Origin: Bog-159 sp050008575
Lineage (GTDB): Bacteria; Acidobacteriota; Terriglobia; Bryobacterales; Bryobacteraceae
NCBI GenBank assembly: GCA_050008575.1
Contig: JBEKMJ010000028.1
Span: 17,421-81,420 of the forward strand
Length of the DNA stretch: 64,000 nt
Reading direction: 5' to 3'
The notes below the pieces were generated by a model. The model searched no databases. It was not told where the DNA came from and saw only the letters and a program-made list of their open reading frames with translations. The translations under genes and the position numbers were made by a program. Positions 17,024 to 26,535 of the stretch are shown in pieces. Each line of letters begins with the position of its first letter. Position 1 is the stretch's first letter.

Positions 17024-19312
17024 GTGGAGCTCTACTACAACCCCGAGCAGATGCCGCCCGCGGAAATCAAGCAGACCTTCGTGGGCCGCGAGGTAATGCT
17101 GAAGGAGTTGCTGGAGCTAGTGCGGCGGCAACCGCAGGGCGCGGGCGTGCAGCACGTGGTCCTGGTTGGCGCGCGCGGCATGGGGAAGACCACCATACTG
17201 CTGATGCTGCAATACGCGGTGCGGGAACGCGATTTGCACCAAGAGTGGCAGCCGGTGCGGTTTCCCGAGGAATCCTACGCCATCACGGATCTGGCGGACT
17301 TCTGGCTGGCGACGATCAGCCACCTGGCCTACGAAACCCACGACATGGCACTGGCGGCAAGCGGCGCCGCGTTGCGGAACGAATATCGGCCCTCCGTCGA
17401 TCTGGCCGGCGCGGCGCTCGCCACTCTAAAAGACTGGAGCCACCAGAATGGCAAACGCCTCCTGCTGCTGGTGGACAACCTGGACATGGTGCTGAGCCAG
17501 ATCAACAACACCAGGGAGAATGCCCGGCTACGCGACGCGCTCATGAACGACGGCACGGTCATGCTGGTGGGCGGCGCGACGTCGTTCTTTCACGAGGCGC
17601 GCGCCTACGATCAGCCGCTCTACAACTTCTTCAAGATTTGGCATCTGGATGCGCTGGATGGCGGCCAGATCAACCAGTTGCTGCTGCGCCGCGCGGAAGC
17701 GGATAAGCGGACGGATTTCGAGCAGCAGCTTCAGAAGAACGAGGCGCGGATCAAGGTGCTGCATTATTTCACGGGCGGCAATCCGCGCCTGGTGTTGATG
17801 CTCTACCGGATTATTGCGAGCTCGGATTTGATCGACGTGCGGCGGGGCCTGGAGAAGCTGCTGGACGAAGTGACTCCTTACTATAAGGCGAAGATTGAAA
17901 GCCTGCCGCCGCAGCAGCGCAAGATTCTGGACCATATTGCGCGGGTTAGCGCGCGCACGGGTTCCGGGCTGACACCGACCGAAATTGCGGTGGAAACCAG
18001 GCTGCCGGTGAATCAGGTGACCTCGCAGTTGAAGCGCTTGTCGGGATTGGGATACGTGCGCACGGCGAACGTGCGGGCCAGAAGCTCGTGGTATTCGCTG
18101 GCGGAGCCGTTGTATGCGATCTGGCACCAGATGCGGTTTGGGCGGGAGAGCCGTGCGCGGATGGCTTGGCTGGTGGAGTTTTTGAAGGCTTGGTATTCGA
18201 GCCGGGAGATGTTCGATGAGGCGGAGAAGTTGGCCGCGCGGTTCGCAGAGTTGGTGAGGGCGGGCGAGAAGGCGCTGGCCGTCGAGACGCTGGATTACCG
18301 GCAGTATCTTACAGACGCGATGGATGGGCCATTTAAGGGAAGTGCGACCGATCGATTAGTCAATGACTGCCTGGATGCGGGGGACACAGATCGAGCCCGA
18401 AGCAAAGTGCGCAGCGATGGCCTAACGCAGTTGTGCCGCGCAACGGTGCAGCGACTCACCGATAATGGACTCATCACCAAACGTCGAGCTCAGGCCGAGG
18501 GCAATCGGCGCCTGCAATGGGCTGCCGGTCTCGCAGAAAATACTGATCCCGAAGCGCGGTTGAGCTGGCTCAATTCTGGGGGCCTGCCCCTGCATGAGTA
18601 CCCTGACCTGTGGTTTCTCCGTGCGTCCGCTATGCACAGACTTGGGCGGGATGAGGAAGCGCTTGAAGATCTAGAGACGCGCGCTCGTTTGATTCCAGCT
18701 CCCCGGGACGCACTGTTGAGGGCCGAGGTTCTGTTCAATCTGCGTCGATTCCGCGAAGTGCTCGGCATTTTCGACCGGCATGCGGACGAATTCGCCCCGG
18801 ACCCGACCGCGCAGGTTCTCCTCGCGTGCACCGCCGCGATGCTCGGGGATCTTGACAGGGCGATTGCGGTCTGCGAAGCCGCGCTGGCACGAGAGGAGGA
18901 CACACCTCTGCGGCAACTCCTCGAGACATTGCGAGCATGGCGCCACGAATGTAGCGAGCGGCCTCTGAATTTCTTCATTCTACTGATCCGTGCCAGCGCT
19001 TTCGCAGAGGCCCGCAAGCTCTGGAACGAGAAGATCCGAGGGACGCTCTCGGTTGCCCAAATGGTCGCGGGCTTCGCGGCTATAATCAATGAGGAAAATC
19101 GCCACTTCCTCCGTACGCTGATCCGCGAATCGAACCTCGACGACGAACTCCTCCCCCTAGTCGTCGCGATGGATTACCTCGAAACCGGCGATCGAAGCCC
19201 GCTCGAAAAGCTTTCTGCGGAAATCCGTCCAATCGCCGAAGAAATTGTGGCAGAGCTTCAGAAGAAGCTGCCTGCGCCTCCTGAACGTTCAATGCACAAA
19301 GCACATGCATAA
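17024..19312 (+). CDS. P-loop ATPase with winged helix and TPR-like C-terminus, second of a tandem pair
   Basis: 762 residues, GTG start one base after the previous stop. TFVGREVMLKELLELV leads into Walker A VGARGMGKTTILLML (about 47-60) and Walker B KRLLLLVDNLDMVL (about 145-158). A lid domain contains GGNPRLVLMLYR. A MarR/ArsR-like winged helix (about 300-360) has LTPTEIAVETRLPVNQVTSQ and GYVRTA. The remaining 400 residues are helical and TPR-like (ASAMHRLGRDEEALEDLETR, TAAMLGDLDRAIAVCEAALA). STAND-like regulation is a possible analogy. From about 18,300 onward codon choice is visibly less GC-biased than in the ATPase part, suggesting the C-terminal half was acquired or evolves separately. 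Confidence 0.7.
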   Translation: MELYYNPEQMPPAEIKQTFVGREVMLKELLELVRRQPQGAGVQHVVLVGARGMGKTTILLMLQYAVRERDLHQEWQPVRFPEESYAITDLADFWLATISHLAYETHDMALAASGAALRNEYRPSVDLAGAALATLKDWSHQNGKRLLLLVDNLDMVLSQINNTRENARLRDALMNDGTVMLVGGATSFFHEARAYDQPLYNFFKIWHLDALDGGQINQLLLRRAEADKRTDFEQQLQKNEARIKVLHYFTGGNPRLVLMLYRIIASSDLIDVRRGLEKLLDEVTPYYKAKIESLPPQQRKILDHIARVSARTGSGLTPTEIAVETRLPVNQVTSQLKRLSGLGYVRTANVRARSSWYSLAEPLYAIWHQMRFGRESRARMAWLVEFLKAWYSSREMFDEAEKLAARFAELVRAGEKALAVETLDYRQYLTDAMDGPFKGSATDRLVNDCLDAGDTDRARSKVRSDGLTQLCRATVQRLTDNGLITKRRAQAEGNRRLQWAAGLAENTDPEARLSWLNSGGLPLHEYPDLWFLRASAMHRLGRDEEALEDLETRARLIPAPRDALLRAEVLFNLRRFREVLGIFDRHADEFAPDPTAQVLLACTAAMLGDLDRAIAVCEAALAREEDTPLRQLLETLRAWRHECSERPLNFFILLIRASAFAEARKLWNEKIRGTLSVAQMVAGFAAIINEENRHFLRTLIRESNLDDELLPLVVAMDYLETGDRSPLEKLSAEIRPIAEEIVAELQKKLPAPPERSMHKAHA

Positions 19313-19420
19313 AATGTACGACCGATCCTATTAACTCCCAACAGCCTATCGCTAACCCATTGACCCGTGGTATCTTTCCAACACCGGCGCATCGGCGCGC
19401 GCCGTGCACTATACCAGGTC

Positions 19421-22400
19421 ATGGCACACGGCGGATTCAAAGACGTACTCAAAAACGGCGGCTTCCTGGCCTTCCTCTGCACCCAGTTCCTGGGCGCGTT
19501 CAACGATAACGCCTACCGCATCATCGTCTCCCTACGCGCCGTCCACATCGTCGCGCATTCCGATCAGAGCGGCAAGTACCTCGCGCTCGCCGGCGCCATC
19601 TTCGTGCTGCCATCGCTGCTGTTCACCGGGTACGCCGGCCAACTCGCCGACGCCATCAGCAAGCGCAAGGTCCTGATCGCGGTCAAGATCTTCGAAATCG
19701 CCGTGATGGCCCTGGGCATCGTCGTATTCTTCTCGCAGAGCATCACCCTGATGTTCGTGGTGCTGTTCCTGATGGCGGTGCATTACACCGTCTTCAGCCC
19801 GGCCAAGTATTCGATCGTGCCGGAACTGGTCTCCGACCGCGACCTCTCGCGCGCCAATGCGCTGCTCGAGATGACCACGCTGGTGGCCATCGTGCTGGGC
19901 ACGTCCATCGGGCCGTTCCTATTCTCCGCGTGGAGGGCGGCGGAATGGAAAATCGGCGTGGTGCTGACCACGGTCGCGGTGATCGGCTGCCTGACCAGCT
20001 TCCGCATCACGCGCGTGCCGGCTGCGGCCGCACGCGAACCGTGGCGGCTCAATCCGCTCGCCGAAATCACGGCCGGCACGAAGCACCTGCTGCGCGACCG
20101 TCCCCTGTGGCTGGCCGTGATGGCCATTTCCTACTTCTGGTTTGTGGGGCTGCTGTTCTCGATGGATCTGGTGCTATTCGGCAACGAAACGCTGCACGCG
20201 AGCGACCGCCTGGTGGGCCTGCTGATGACGTGCCTGTCGCTGGGCATCGGCGCGGGCAGCATGCTGGCGGGCCGCCTCTCGGGCGATAAAGTCGAGATCG
20301 GACTGGTGCCGCTGGGCTCCATCTTTATGGGCGTGTTTAGCCTGGGGCTGTACGCCGCACGCGGTTCCTACGCCGGTTCGGTGGCGATGCTGTCGATGCT
20401 GGGCATCGCGGCGGGAGTGTTCTTCGTGCCGCTTAATGCATACCTGCAGCAACGCAGCGAGAGCCAGGAGAAGGGCCGCATCATCGCCACCAATAACATC
20501 TACAACACGCTGGGCATGCTGCTGGCCACGGCCGTTTTCTATTTGTGCAACGACGGCCTGCACATCAGCCCGCCGCACATCATTCTGATCTTCGGTTTCG
20601 TGAGCCTGGCGATCACGGTCTACATAGTGACGGTGGTGGACGATTTCATGATCCGCTTCCTGCTGTGGTTCGTCACCCACACCGTTTTCCGCATACGCAT
20701 CGTGGGACAAGAAAACGTCCCGTTCCGCGGTCCGGCGCTACTGGTGTCGAATCACATGTCCCACGTGGATGGTTTTTTGGTGGGCGCGTGCGTACAGCGT
20801 TTCATCCGCTTCATGGTTTGGAAGCCTTACTACGAATTGAAGGCGCTCAATTGGTTTTTCCGCAAGACCAAAGCGATTCCGGTGGGCGGCGGCCGCGATG
20901 CGGTGCGCGCGATTCAGGCCGCGCGCGAGGAACTGGCCGCGGGCCACGTGGTGTGCATCTTCGCGGAAGGGGCCATCAGCCGCACGGGGAATATCCTGCC
21001 TTTCAAGCGCGGCATGGAGAAGATTGTGGAAGGCAGTCGCGTGCCTATCATCCCCGTGCATCTCGACCGGCTGTGGGGCAGCATCTTCAGCTTCGAGCGC
21101 GGCCGTTTCTTCTGGAAGTGGCCCAAGCGCATTCCGTATCCTGTGACGGTTTCGTTTGGCAATCCGATGCCGGCGAATTCCTCCGCGCATGAAGTGCGGC
21201 AGGCGATCCAGGAACTGGCTGCGGAAGCCACGGCGCTTCGCCAGACCGCCAACGATACGCTGCCGCGCCGCTTGATCCGTAGCGCACGCCGCAACTGGAG
21301 CCACTTCGCCATGGCCGATTCCACCGGCCGCGAGTTGACCTACGGGCGCATGCTCACCGGCGGCGTGCTGGTGGCGCGGTGGGCGCGCACGCGCCGCGAC
21401 GAAGAAACGATTGGAGTGCTGTTGCCACCCAGCGTGGCGGGCGCGCTGGTGAACGTGGGGATTACGCTGGCAGGCCGCGTTCCGGTGAATCTCAATTTCA
21501 CGGCGGGTCCGGAGGCGATGGCCGCGGCGCGCGAACGATGCGCCATTTGCACGGTGGTCACTTCGCGCGTATTCCTGGCCAAGGCGAAGATCGAAGCGCA
21601 AGCCGGCATGGTTTTCGTGGAGGACATCCTGGCGCGCGCCGGCAAGATGGCGCAACTGCGGGCGCTGCTGACCGCGCGTTTCGCGCCGGCACGTTTGCTC
21701 ACCGGCGCGGCGCGGCCCGAATCGCTCGCGACTGTCATCTTCTCCAGCGGCAGCACCGGCATCCCGAAAGGCGTGATGCTCTCGCACTACAACGTGCTGG
21801 CGAATATCGACGCCATGGCGCAGATCTTCCGGATCGGCGAGCGCGACCGCGTCGTGGGCGTGCTGCCCTTCTTTCATTCCTTCGGATACACGGTGACCAT
21901 CTGGTTCCCGCTCGTCGCGGGATGCGGCGTGGTCTACCATCCGAATCCCACGGATGCCAAGGCGGTCGGCGAATTGATCGCGAAGTACCACGCCACGTTC
22001 CTGCTTTCGACGCCGACGTTTTGCGCAACCTACACGCGCAAGTGTTCCCAGGAAGAATTCGCCAGCCTGCGATTCGTCCTGGTGGGAGCGGAGAAGCTGC
22101 GCGAACCCATCGCCGCGGCGTTTCGCGAGAAGTTCGGCGTGGAATTGCTCGAAGGATACGGCTGCACCGAGATGGCGCCCGTGGTGGCGGTAAACGCCCC
22201 CAACTTCCAGGCGGGCAAGGACACCCAGATCGGCAACAAGCGGGGCACGGTGGGGCATCCCATGCCGGGCGTGGCCGTGCACGTTGTGGACCCGGCGACA
22301 TTCGCGCCGCTCGGGCCGAATCAGGCCGGCCTGTTGCTGGTGAAGGGGTCGAACCGCATGCTGGGCTACCTGGCCGAGCCGGAGCGCACCGCCGAGGCCC

Positions 22401-22834
22401 TGCACGATGGCTGGTACGTCACGGGCGATATCGCAGCCATCGACGACGAAGGTTTCATCCGCATCACAGACCGGCTCTCGCGCTTCAGCAAAATCGCGGG
22501 TGAGATGGTGCCGCATCTGCGGATTGAAGACGCCATCGCCGGCGTGTTGGGAGCCGCGCCCTGTGCGGTGACAGCGGTGGCAGACGACCGGCGCGGCGAG
22601 CGGCTGGCCGCTCTGTATGTGAACTCGATGGAGCCGGCGGAATTGTGGCGGAAGCTCACGGAGACGGATCTACCGCGCTTGTGGATTCCGAAGCGGGAGA
22701 ATTTGTATCGGGTGGAAGCGCTTCCGCAGCTCGGCACGGGAAAGCTGGATCTGCGCGCATTGAGACAGCGCGCAGAGGAGTTGGTGGCGGCGGACGGGAG
22801 GCCAGCGTGGATATCTTCCTCATCCTCTGTTTGA
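19421..22834 (+). CDS. Three-domain fusion: MFS transporter, PlsC acyltransferase, acyl-CoA/ACP synthetase (LplT-Aas type)
   Basis: 1137 residues. Residues 1-420 are an MFS carrier with about 12 helices (LCTQFLGAFNDNAYRIIVSL, typical of LplT). About 425-620 is a PlsC/LPLAT domain with SNHMSHVDGF (HX4D catalytic motif) and FAEGAISRTG. About 640-1130 is an AMP-binding acyl ligase with IFSSGSTGIPKGVMLSHYN, GYGCTEMAPV, YVTGDIAAIDDEGFIRITDR and the C-terminal lysine motif GTGKLDL. Known E. coli LplT and Aas re-acylate lysophospholipid at the inner membrane; here both are one polypeptide. ATG 19421 begins the conserved MFS sequence. It overlaps the start of the DUF2339 gene by 28 bp. Confidence 0.9.
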   Translation: MAHGGFKDVLKNGGFLAFLCTQFLGAFNDNAYRIIVSLRAVHIVAHSDQSGKYLALAGAIFVLPSLLFTGYAGQLADAISKRKVLIAVKIFEIAVMALGIVVFFSQSITLMFVVLFLMAVHYTVFSPAKYSIVPELVSDRDLSRANALLEMTTLVAIVLGTSIGPFLFSAWRAAEWKIGVVLTTVAVIGCLTSFRITRVPAAAAREPWRLNPLAEITAGTKHLLRDRPLWLAVMAISYFWFVGLLFSMDLVLFGNETLHASDRLVGLLMTCLSLGIGAGSMLAGRLSGDKVEIGLVPLGSIFMGVFSLGLYAARGSYAGSVAMLSMLGIAAGVFFVPLNAYLQQRSESQEKGRIIATNNIYNTLGMLLATAVFYLCNDGLHISPPHIILIFGFVSLAITVYIVTVVDDFMIRFLLWFVTHTVFRIRIVGQENVPFRGPALLVSNHMSHVDGFLVGACVQRFIRFMVWKPYYELKALNWFFRKTKAIPVGGGRDAVRAIQAAREELAAGHVVCIFAEGAISRTGNILPFKRGMEKIVEGSRVPIIPVHLDRLWGSIFSFERGRFFWKWPKRIPYPVTVSFGNPMPANSSAHEVRQAIQELAAEATALRQTANDTLPRRLIRSARRNWSHFAMADSTGRELTYGRMLTGGVLVARWARTRRDEETIGVLLPPSVAGALVNVGITLAGRVPVNLNFTAGPEAMAAARERCAICTVVTSRVFLAKAKIEAQAGMVFVEDILARAGKMAQLRALLTARFAPARLLTGAARPESLATVIFSSGSTGIPKGVMLSHYNVLANIDAMAQIFRIGERDRVVGVLPFFHSFGYTVTIWFPLVAGCGVVYHPNPTDAKAVGELIAKYHATFLLSTPTFCATYTRKCSQEEFASLRFVLVGAEKLREPIAAAFREKFGVELLEGYGCTEMAPVVAVNAPNFQAGKDTQIGNKRGTVGHPMPGVAVHVVDPATFAPLGPNQAGLLLVKGSNRMLGYLAEPERTAEALHDGWYVTGDIAAIDDEGFIRITDRLSRFSKIAGEMVPHLRIEDAIAGVLGAAPCAVTAVADDRRGERLAALYVNSMEPAELWRKLTETDLPRLWIPKRENLYRVEALPQLGTGKLDLRALRQRAEELVAADGRPAWISSSSSV

Positions 22835-25422
22835 TCGTAGTGTTGGTGATCCGCTGGGTGGTCTTGCGGAGCCGCTTGGCACGCATGGAGTCGCAGATCG
22901 CGGCGCTAACCGCGCGCGTTTATGAGCAGGAGAGCCGGGCGGTCGCGCCACCTGCGCCGGCGGCGGCGCCGGTTGCGCCCGCGCCTCCGCCGGAGCTGCA
23001 GCCTGTGCGGATGGCGGCACCCACGATTGAGCCGCCGCGTGTGGAACCGCCGCGTGTCGAACCGCCGCATGTGCAGCCTGCTCCCGCCGCACCACCCACG
23101 ACAGGGCATGGCCCTGTCCCACGGGAATGGGAAACCATACTCGGCGGAAGCTTGCTCAACAAGATCGGCGTATTCGTCCTGGTGGTCGGACTGGCGCTGC
23201 TGCTGCGCTATTCATTCACGCAATTCGGACCGCTGGGACGCGTGATCATCTGTCTGGTGGCGAGCCTGACTCTGCTGGCGGCGGGCGCGACCTTCGAATC
23301 GAAAGAACGCTACCGCATCTTCGCCCGCGGATTGCTGGGCGGCGGCTGGGCCGGACTTTACGTGACGGTCTACGCCATGCACGCAGTGGAAGCGGCCCGC
23401 GTCATCGACAGCCCCGTCATGGGCGCCATCCTGCTGCTGGCGGTGGCCACGGGAATGATCGCACACTCGCTGCGCTACCGCTCCCAAACGGTCACCGGGC
23501 TGGCGTACTTCGTGGCATTTGGCACGCTAGCCATCACCGACATGACGTCGTTGCCCTTTCTGGCGCTGGTCCCACTGGCGGCTTCGTTGCTGTACGTGAC
23601 GCACCGCTTCGCGTGGACGCGCATGGCAATGCTGGGCTTGATCGCCACCTATGCCGTGGTCGTCATGCGCGGCGACACAGGCGCGCCGTTGTGGCGGGCG
23701 GAGGCCATTTTCGCCGCGTATTGGCTGCTGTTTGAAATCTTCGATGTGTTGCATCCGGAGGCGTGGTTGCTGCCGCTCAACGCCGTCGGGTTCCTGGGCC
23801 TATCGGTGTTGAAGTGGCAAACCGCCGCGCCGGACCGGCTCTGGATTCTGCTGGCGGCAACGGCAGGCGCATACGTAGTGAGCGCCGTGGCGCGCATTCG
23901 CTCCGGCAAATGGCACGGCGCAGCCACGCTGACCGCGGCGCTGGCGGCGGCGGCTATCTTCCAAAAGCTCGACCACCAGTGGATCGCCACAGGGCTGGTA
24001 GTGGAAGCGGAGATCTTCTACCTGGCCGGGATCCGGCTGCGCGCGCCGTATCTGCGCTGGCTGGGCACATCGCTGTTCGGCGTGGAAGTGTTGCGGCTAT
24101 TGGCCATCCGCATGTGGACGTTGCCGCTCGACCAGTGGGCGCCGGTAGCGTCGCTCGACGCCGTGGTCTTCTATGTGAATTGCGCATTGTGCGCGGCGGA
24201 CCAGTTCTACGGCTTCGCGGGGGCCGCGATGGCGGCGCTGGTGATCGGAAAGAGAACGCAGGAGCCATACCGCAGTGTGGCGTGGCAAGCCGCGGCGGCC
24301 GGCGCATTTGCCTTCGGCTGGTGGCGGCGATTGTTCGATTTCCGCTTGCAGGGATACCTGCTGCTGGCGGTAGGGTTGGCCGGGACTGCTTTGGAGACGC
24401 GGGAATTGCCGCTGGCTGTCGCGGCGGGGGTCTGCTACGCGGCCGTCCTGTGCGCGCTATGGTCGGGAACCGGTCGCTTTGCGGAAGACGAACGCACGTT
24501 GGTGCGGCTGGGCGGCGCGGGCCTGGCAGTGGCGGCGCTGATGGCGCTGGTGTGGCGGCTGGCGCCGGGCGAGTATCTGGGCGTTGCCTGGATGGCGCTG
24601 GCGGTTTTGATCCTGGAACTGGGTTTGCGCCGCCTGCCGGACGACCTCCGCCGGATGGCCTACGCGGCTGCGGTAGTGGGCGCGTGCCGTGTCTGGGTAT
24701 TCAGCGCGGTTGGCCTGCATAATTCCGGCCCGTGGGATCTTCGTCTGATGCCTTTGTGGGCTGCGCTATTGGCCTACGCCATCGCCCTGCGTGCGCGCCG
24801 CGAGGAAGGCGGCGTGGTACTGATCGGAGCTTCGTCTATCGGGCTGGTATTCGGCTTTGTGGCCTTGTGGGCGTTGCTGCCCGCGGAGACGGTCGCCGCG
24901 GCATGGGCTGCGGTGGCATTGGCGCTGCTGCTGGCCGCGCGGCAGCGCGACGCGTTCGTCTGGCAGAGCGGCGCCGCCGCGGCGCTGGCGTATGTTTTTA
25001 CGATGTTCAATCTGCCGGATACGGCCGCGGCCGTGTGGCCGGCCACTGCCGCGATTGCCTGCTTCTGCGCCGCGCAGATCGTGTCGCCGCGCGACGGACG
25101 CCAGCGGCTGTACTTCTCGCTGCTGGCTACGACCCTGACCACGCTGCTGCTGTATTACAGGATCTCGGGCAGCATGTTGACGATGGCCTACGGCATCCAG
25201 GGCGTCATCCTACTGACGTCGGGCTTTCCGCTGCGCGACCGCGTGCTCCGTATCTCCGGCCTGGCGCTGCTGTTGGGCTGCATCCTGAAGCTGTTCGTGT
25301 GGGACCTGCGCCACTTGGAGACCTTGCCGCGCATCTGCTCGTTCATCGTACTGGGAGTTATCCTGCTGGGCGTCTCGTGGATCTACACGCGCTTCCGCGA
25401 GCGCGTCGCCAAGTTTCTGTGA
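22807..25422 (+). CDS. DUF2339 multispanning membrane protein
   Basis: 871 residues. GTG start preceded by GGGAGG, lying inside the 3' end of the acyltransferase fusion, so the two are translationally coupled. One N-terminal helix is followed by a short coiled coil (RLARMESQIAALTARVYEQE), a Pro/Ala/Val-rich linker (about 45-105), then WETILGGSLLNKIGVFVLVV and more than 20 hydrophobic segments to the C-terminus. The WE..GG..LNKIG motif after a coil and proline-rich linker is typical of DUF2339. The function is unknown. Pairing with a phospholipid-acylating enzyme hints at an envelope role, which is an inference from position only. Confidence 0.85.
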   Translation: MDIFLILCLIVVLVIRWVVLRSRLARMESQIAALTARVYEQESRAVAPPAPAAAPVAPAPPPELQPVRMAAPTIEPPRVEPPRVEPPHVQPAPAAPPTTGHGPVPREWETILGGSLLNKIGVFVLVVGLALLLRYSFTQFGPLGRVIICLVASLTLLAAGATFESKERYRIFARGLLGGGWAGLYVTVYAMHAVEAARVIDSPVMGAILLLAVATGMIAHSLRYRSQTVTGLAYFVAFGTLAITDMTSLPFLALVPLAASLLYVTHRFAWTRMAMLGLIATYAVVVMRGDTGAPLWRAEAIFAAYWLLFEIFDVLHPEAWLLPLNAVGFLGLSVLKWQTAAPDRLWILLAATAGAYVVSAVARIRSGKWHGAATLTAALAAAAIFQKLDHQWIATGLVVEAEIFYLAGIRLRAPYLRWLGTSLFGVEVLRLLAIRMWTLPLDQWAPVASLDAVVFYVNCALCAADQFYGFAGAAMAALVIGKRTQEPYRSVAWQAAAAGAFAFGWWRRLFDFRLQGYLLLAVGLAGTALETRELPLAVAAGVCYAAVLCALWSGTGRFAEDERTLVRLGGAGLAVAALMALVWRLAPGEYLGVAWMALAVLILELGLRRLPDDLRRMAYAAAVVGACRVWVFSAVGLHNSGPWDLRLMPLWAALLAYAIALRARREEGGVVLIGASSIGLVFGFVALWALLPAETVAAAWAAVALALLLAARQRDAFVWQSGAAAALAYVFTMFNLPDTAAAVWPATAAIACFCAAQIVSPRDGRQRLYFSLLATTLTTLLLYYRISGSMLTMAYGIQGVILLTSGFPLRDRVLRISGLALLLGCILKLFVWDLRHLETLPRICSFIVLGVILLGVSWIYTRFRERVAKFL

Positions 25423-25434
25423 CGAACTTTCGTG

Positions 25435-25497
25435 GTGGGGCGGCGCCATGCGCCGCTGCAGGGCTCAAGCCCCGCGCGGGCTCAAGCCCGCCCCCCA
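25435..25497. repeat. Palindromic-module block F (convergent junction)
   Basis: GTGGGGC boundary, GGCGGCGCCATGCGCCGC, GGGGCTT-type words (GGGCTCAAGCCC twice) and a closing CCCGCCCCCC. It occupies almost the whole gap between the convergent DUF2339 and membrane-fusion-protein genes. Confidence 0.8.
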
Positions 25498-25506
25498 GGC
25501 CCCAAT

Positions 25507-26535
25507 TTAGGGCCAGAATTGGACCGTGACGCGCAACCCTAACGGCAGTTCCTGTGCGGGGGGCTGCAGGTCGACGAGCCACTCGAGTACGTCGCGGTCG
25601 CTTTTTTCCGCGGGGTCGCCGGTGAGCGTTCGGCGGCGGCCCATGACCGGAGCCTGCCGGCCGATGCGGCCCGCGAAGGTTTTGCCCGGCCATGCGTCGC
25701 TGATGACAGACACCCGGACGGCGGCCTTCGCTTTGGCGATGTCCTGCTCGTCCACTTCCGCGCGCACGCGCAGCCGCGACAGATCGGCCACGGTCAGGAT
25801 GGCTTTGGGATAAGCCGCGCTAAGGAATTCGCCGGTCGTGGCGTACGTTCGCAACACGGTGCCGTCGATGGGAGAGACAACGGCGCACTTGTCCAGACGG
25901 GCCTTCGCCGCGCCGATGCGATCCTGGGCGGCTTTGATCTCGGCGTCGGCTTTAGCGAGATCTTCGGCGAGAGGCTCGGCGGCGGCCGAGTGGCGTTGCT
26001 CGACGGCGGTTCTCAGATCGGCTTCGGCCACGCGCCACTCGCGTTCGGCCCGGTCGAGATCGCTCTTCGAAATATCGTCGTTGACGGCCAGCTTCCGCAT
26101 GCGTTCATACCAGGCGCGGCGTTCGCGCAGGGCGGCTTCGGCTGCCTGCACGCGCGCGTCCGCCGCCGCGCGATCTTCGGGACGGCCGCCCGCCACCATA
26201 CGGGCGCGCGTGCGCACAGCGACATCCCGCTCGGACTCGTACTGGGTCACCTCCGCGGCCACATCGGAGCAATCGATGCGCGCCAGGATCTGGCCGGCAT
26301 GCACGCGATCGTTTTGCCGGACTGGAAGGCTGACCAATACGCCGTTGGCCGCGGCGCCCAGGTCCAACGGATCGGCGCGCGCTTCGACCCGGCCGGGGCA
26401 TGCCAGCAAGGGGGCCTCCGCGGATGAGTTGGTGGTGGCCGCCTGTAGTCCCGCTACGGAGCCGCCGGTGTGGCAGCCGGCCAGGGACAACATACAGACC
26501 GCCACCAGGATTGCCAGACTGAATCGACGTTTCAT
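25507..26535 (-). CDS. HlyD/DevB-type membrane-fusion lipoprotein of an ABC exporter
   Basis: 342 residues. Lipoprotein signal peptide with lipobox LSLAGC (Cys about 21). A biotinyl-lipoyl half-domain contains GVLVSLPVRQNDRVHAGQIL (about 64-83). A long helical hairpin (about 95-210, AAADARVQAAEAALRERRAW) is followed by the second lipoyl half VVSPIDGTVLRTYATTGEFL and a beta-barrel (LRVRAEVDEQDIAKAKAAV). These proteins bridge an inner-membrane permease to the outer membrane. ATG 26535 follows GGAGGAGAAAC and overlaps the stop of the ATPase gene by 4 bp, so this is the last gene of a five-gene operon starting at 30452. Confidence 0.88.
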   Translation of the reverse strand: MKRRFSLAILVAVCMLSLAGCHTGGSVAGLQAATTNSSAEAPLLACPGRVEARADPLDLGAAANGVLVSLPVRQNDRVHAGQILARIDCSDVAAEVTQYESERDVAVRTRARMVAGGRPEDRAAADARVQAAEAALRERRAWYERMRKLAVNDDISKSDLDRAEREWRVAEADLRTAVEQRHSAAAEPLAEDLAKADAEIKAAQDRIGAAKARLDKCAVVSPIDGTVLRTYATTGEFLSAAYPKAILTVADLSRLRVRAEVDEQDIAKAKAAVRVSVISDAWPGKTFAGRIGRQAPVMGRRRTLTGDPAEKSDRDVLEWLVDLQPPAQELPLGLRVTVQFWP

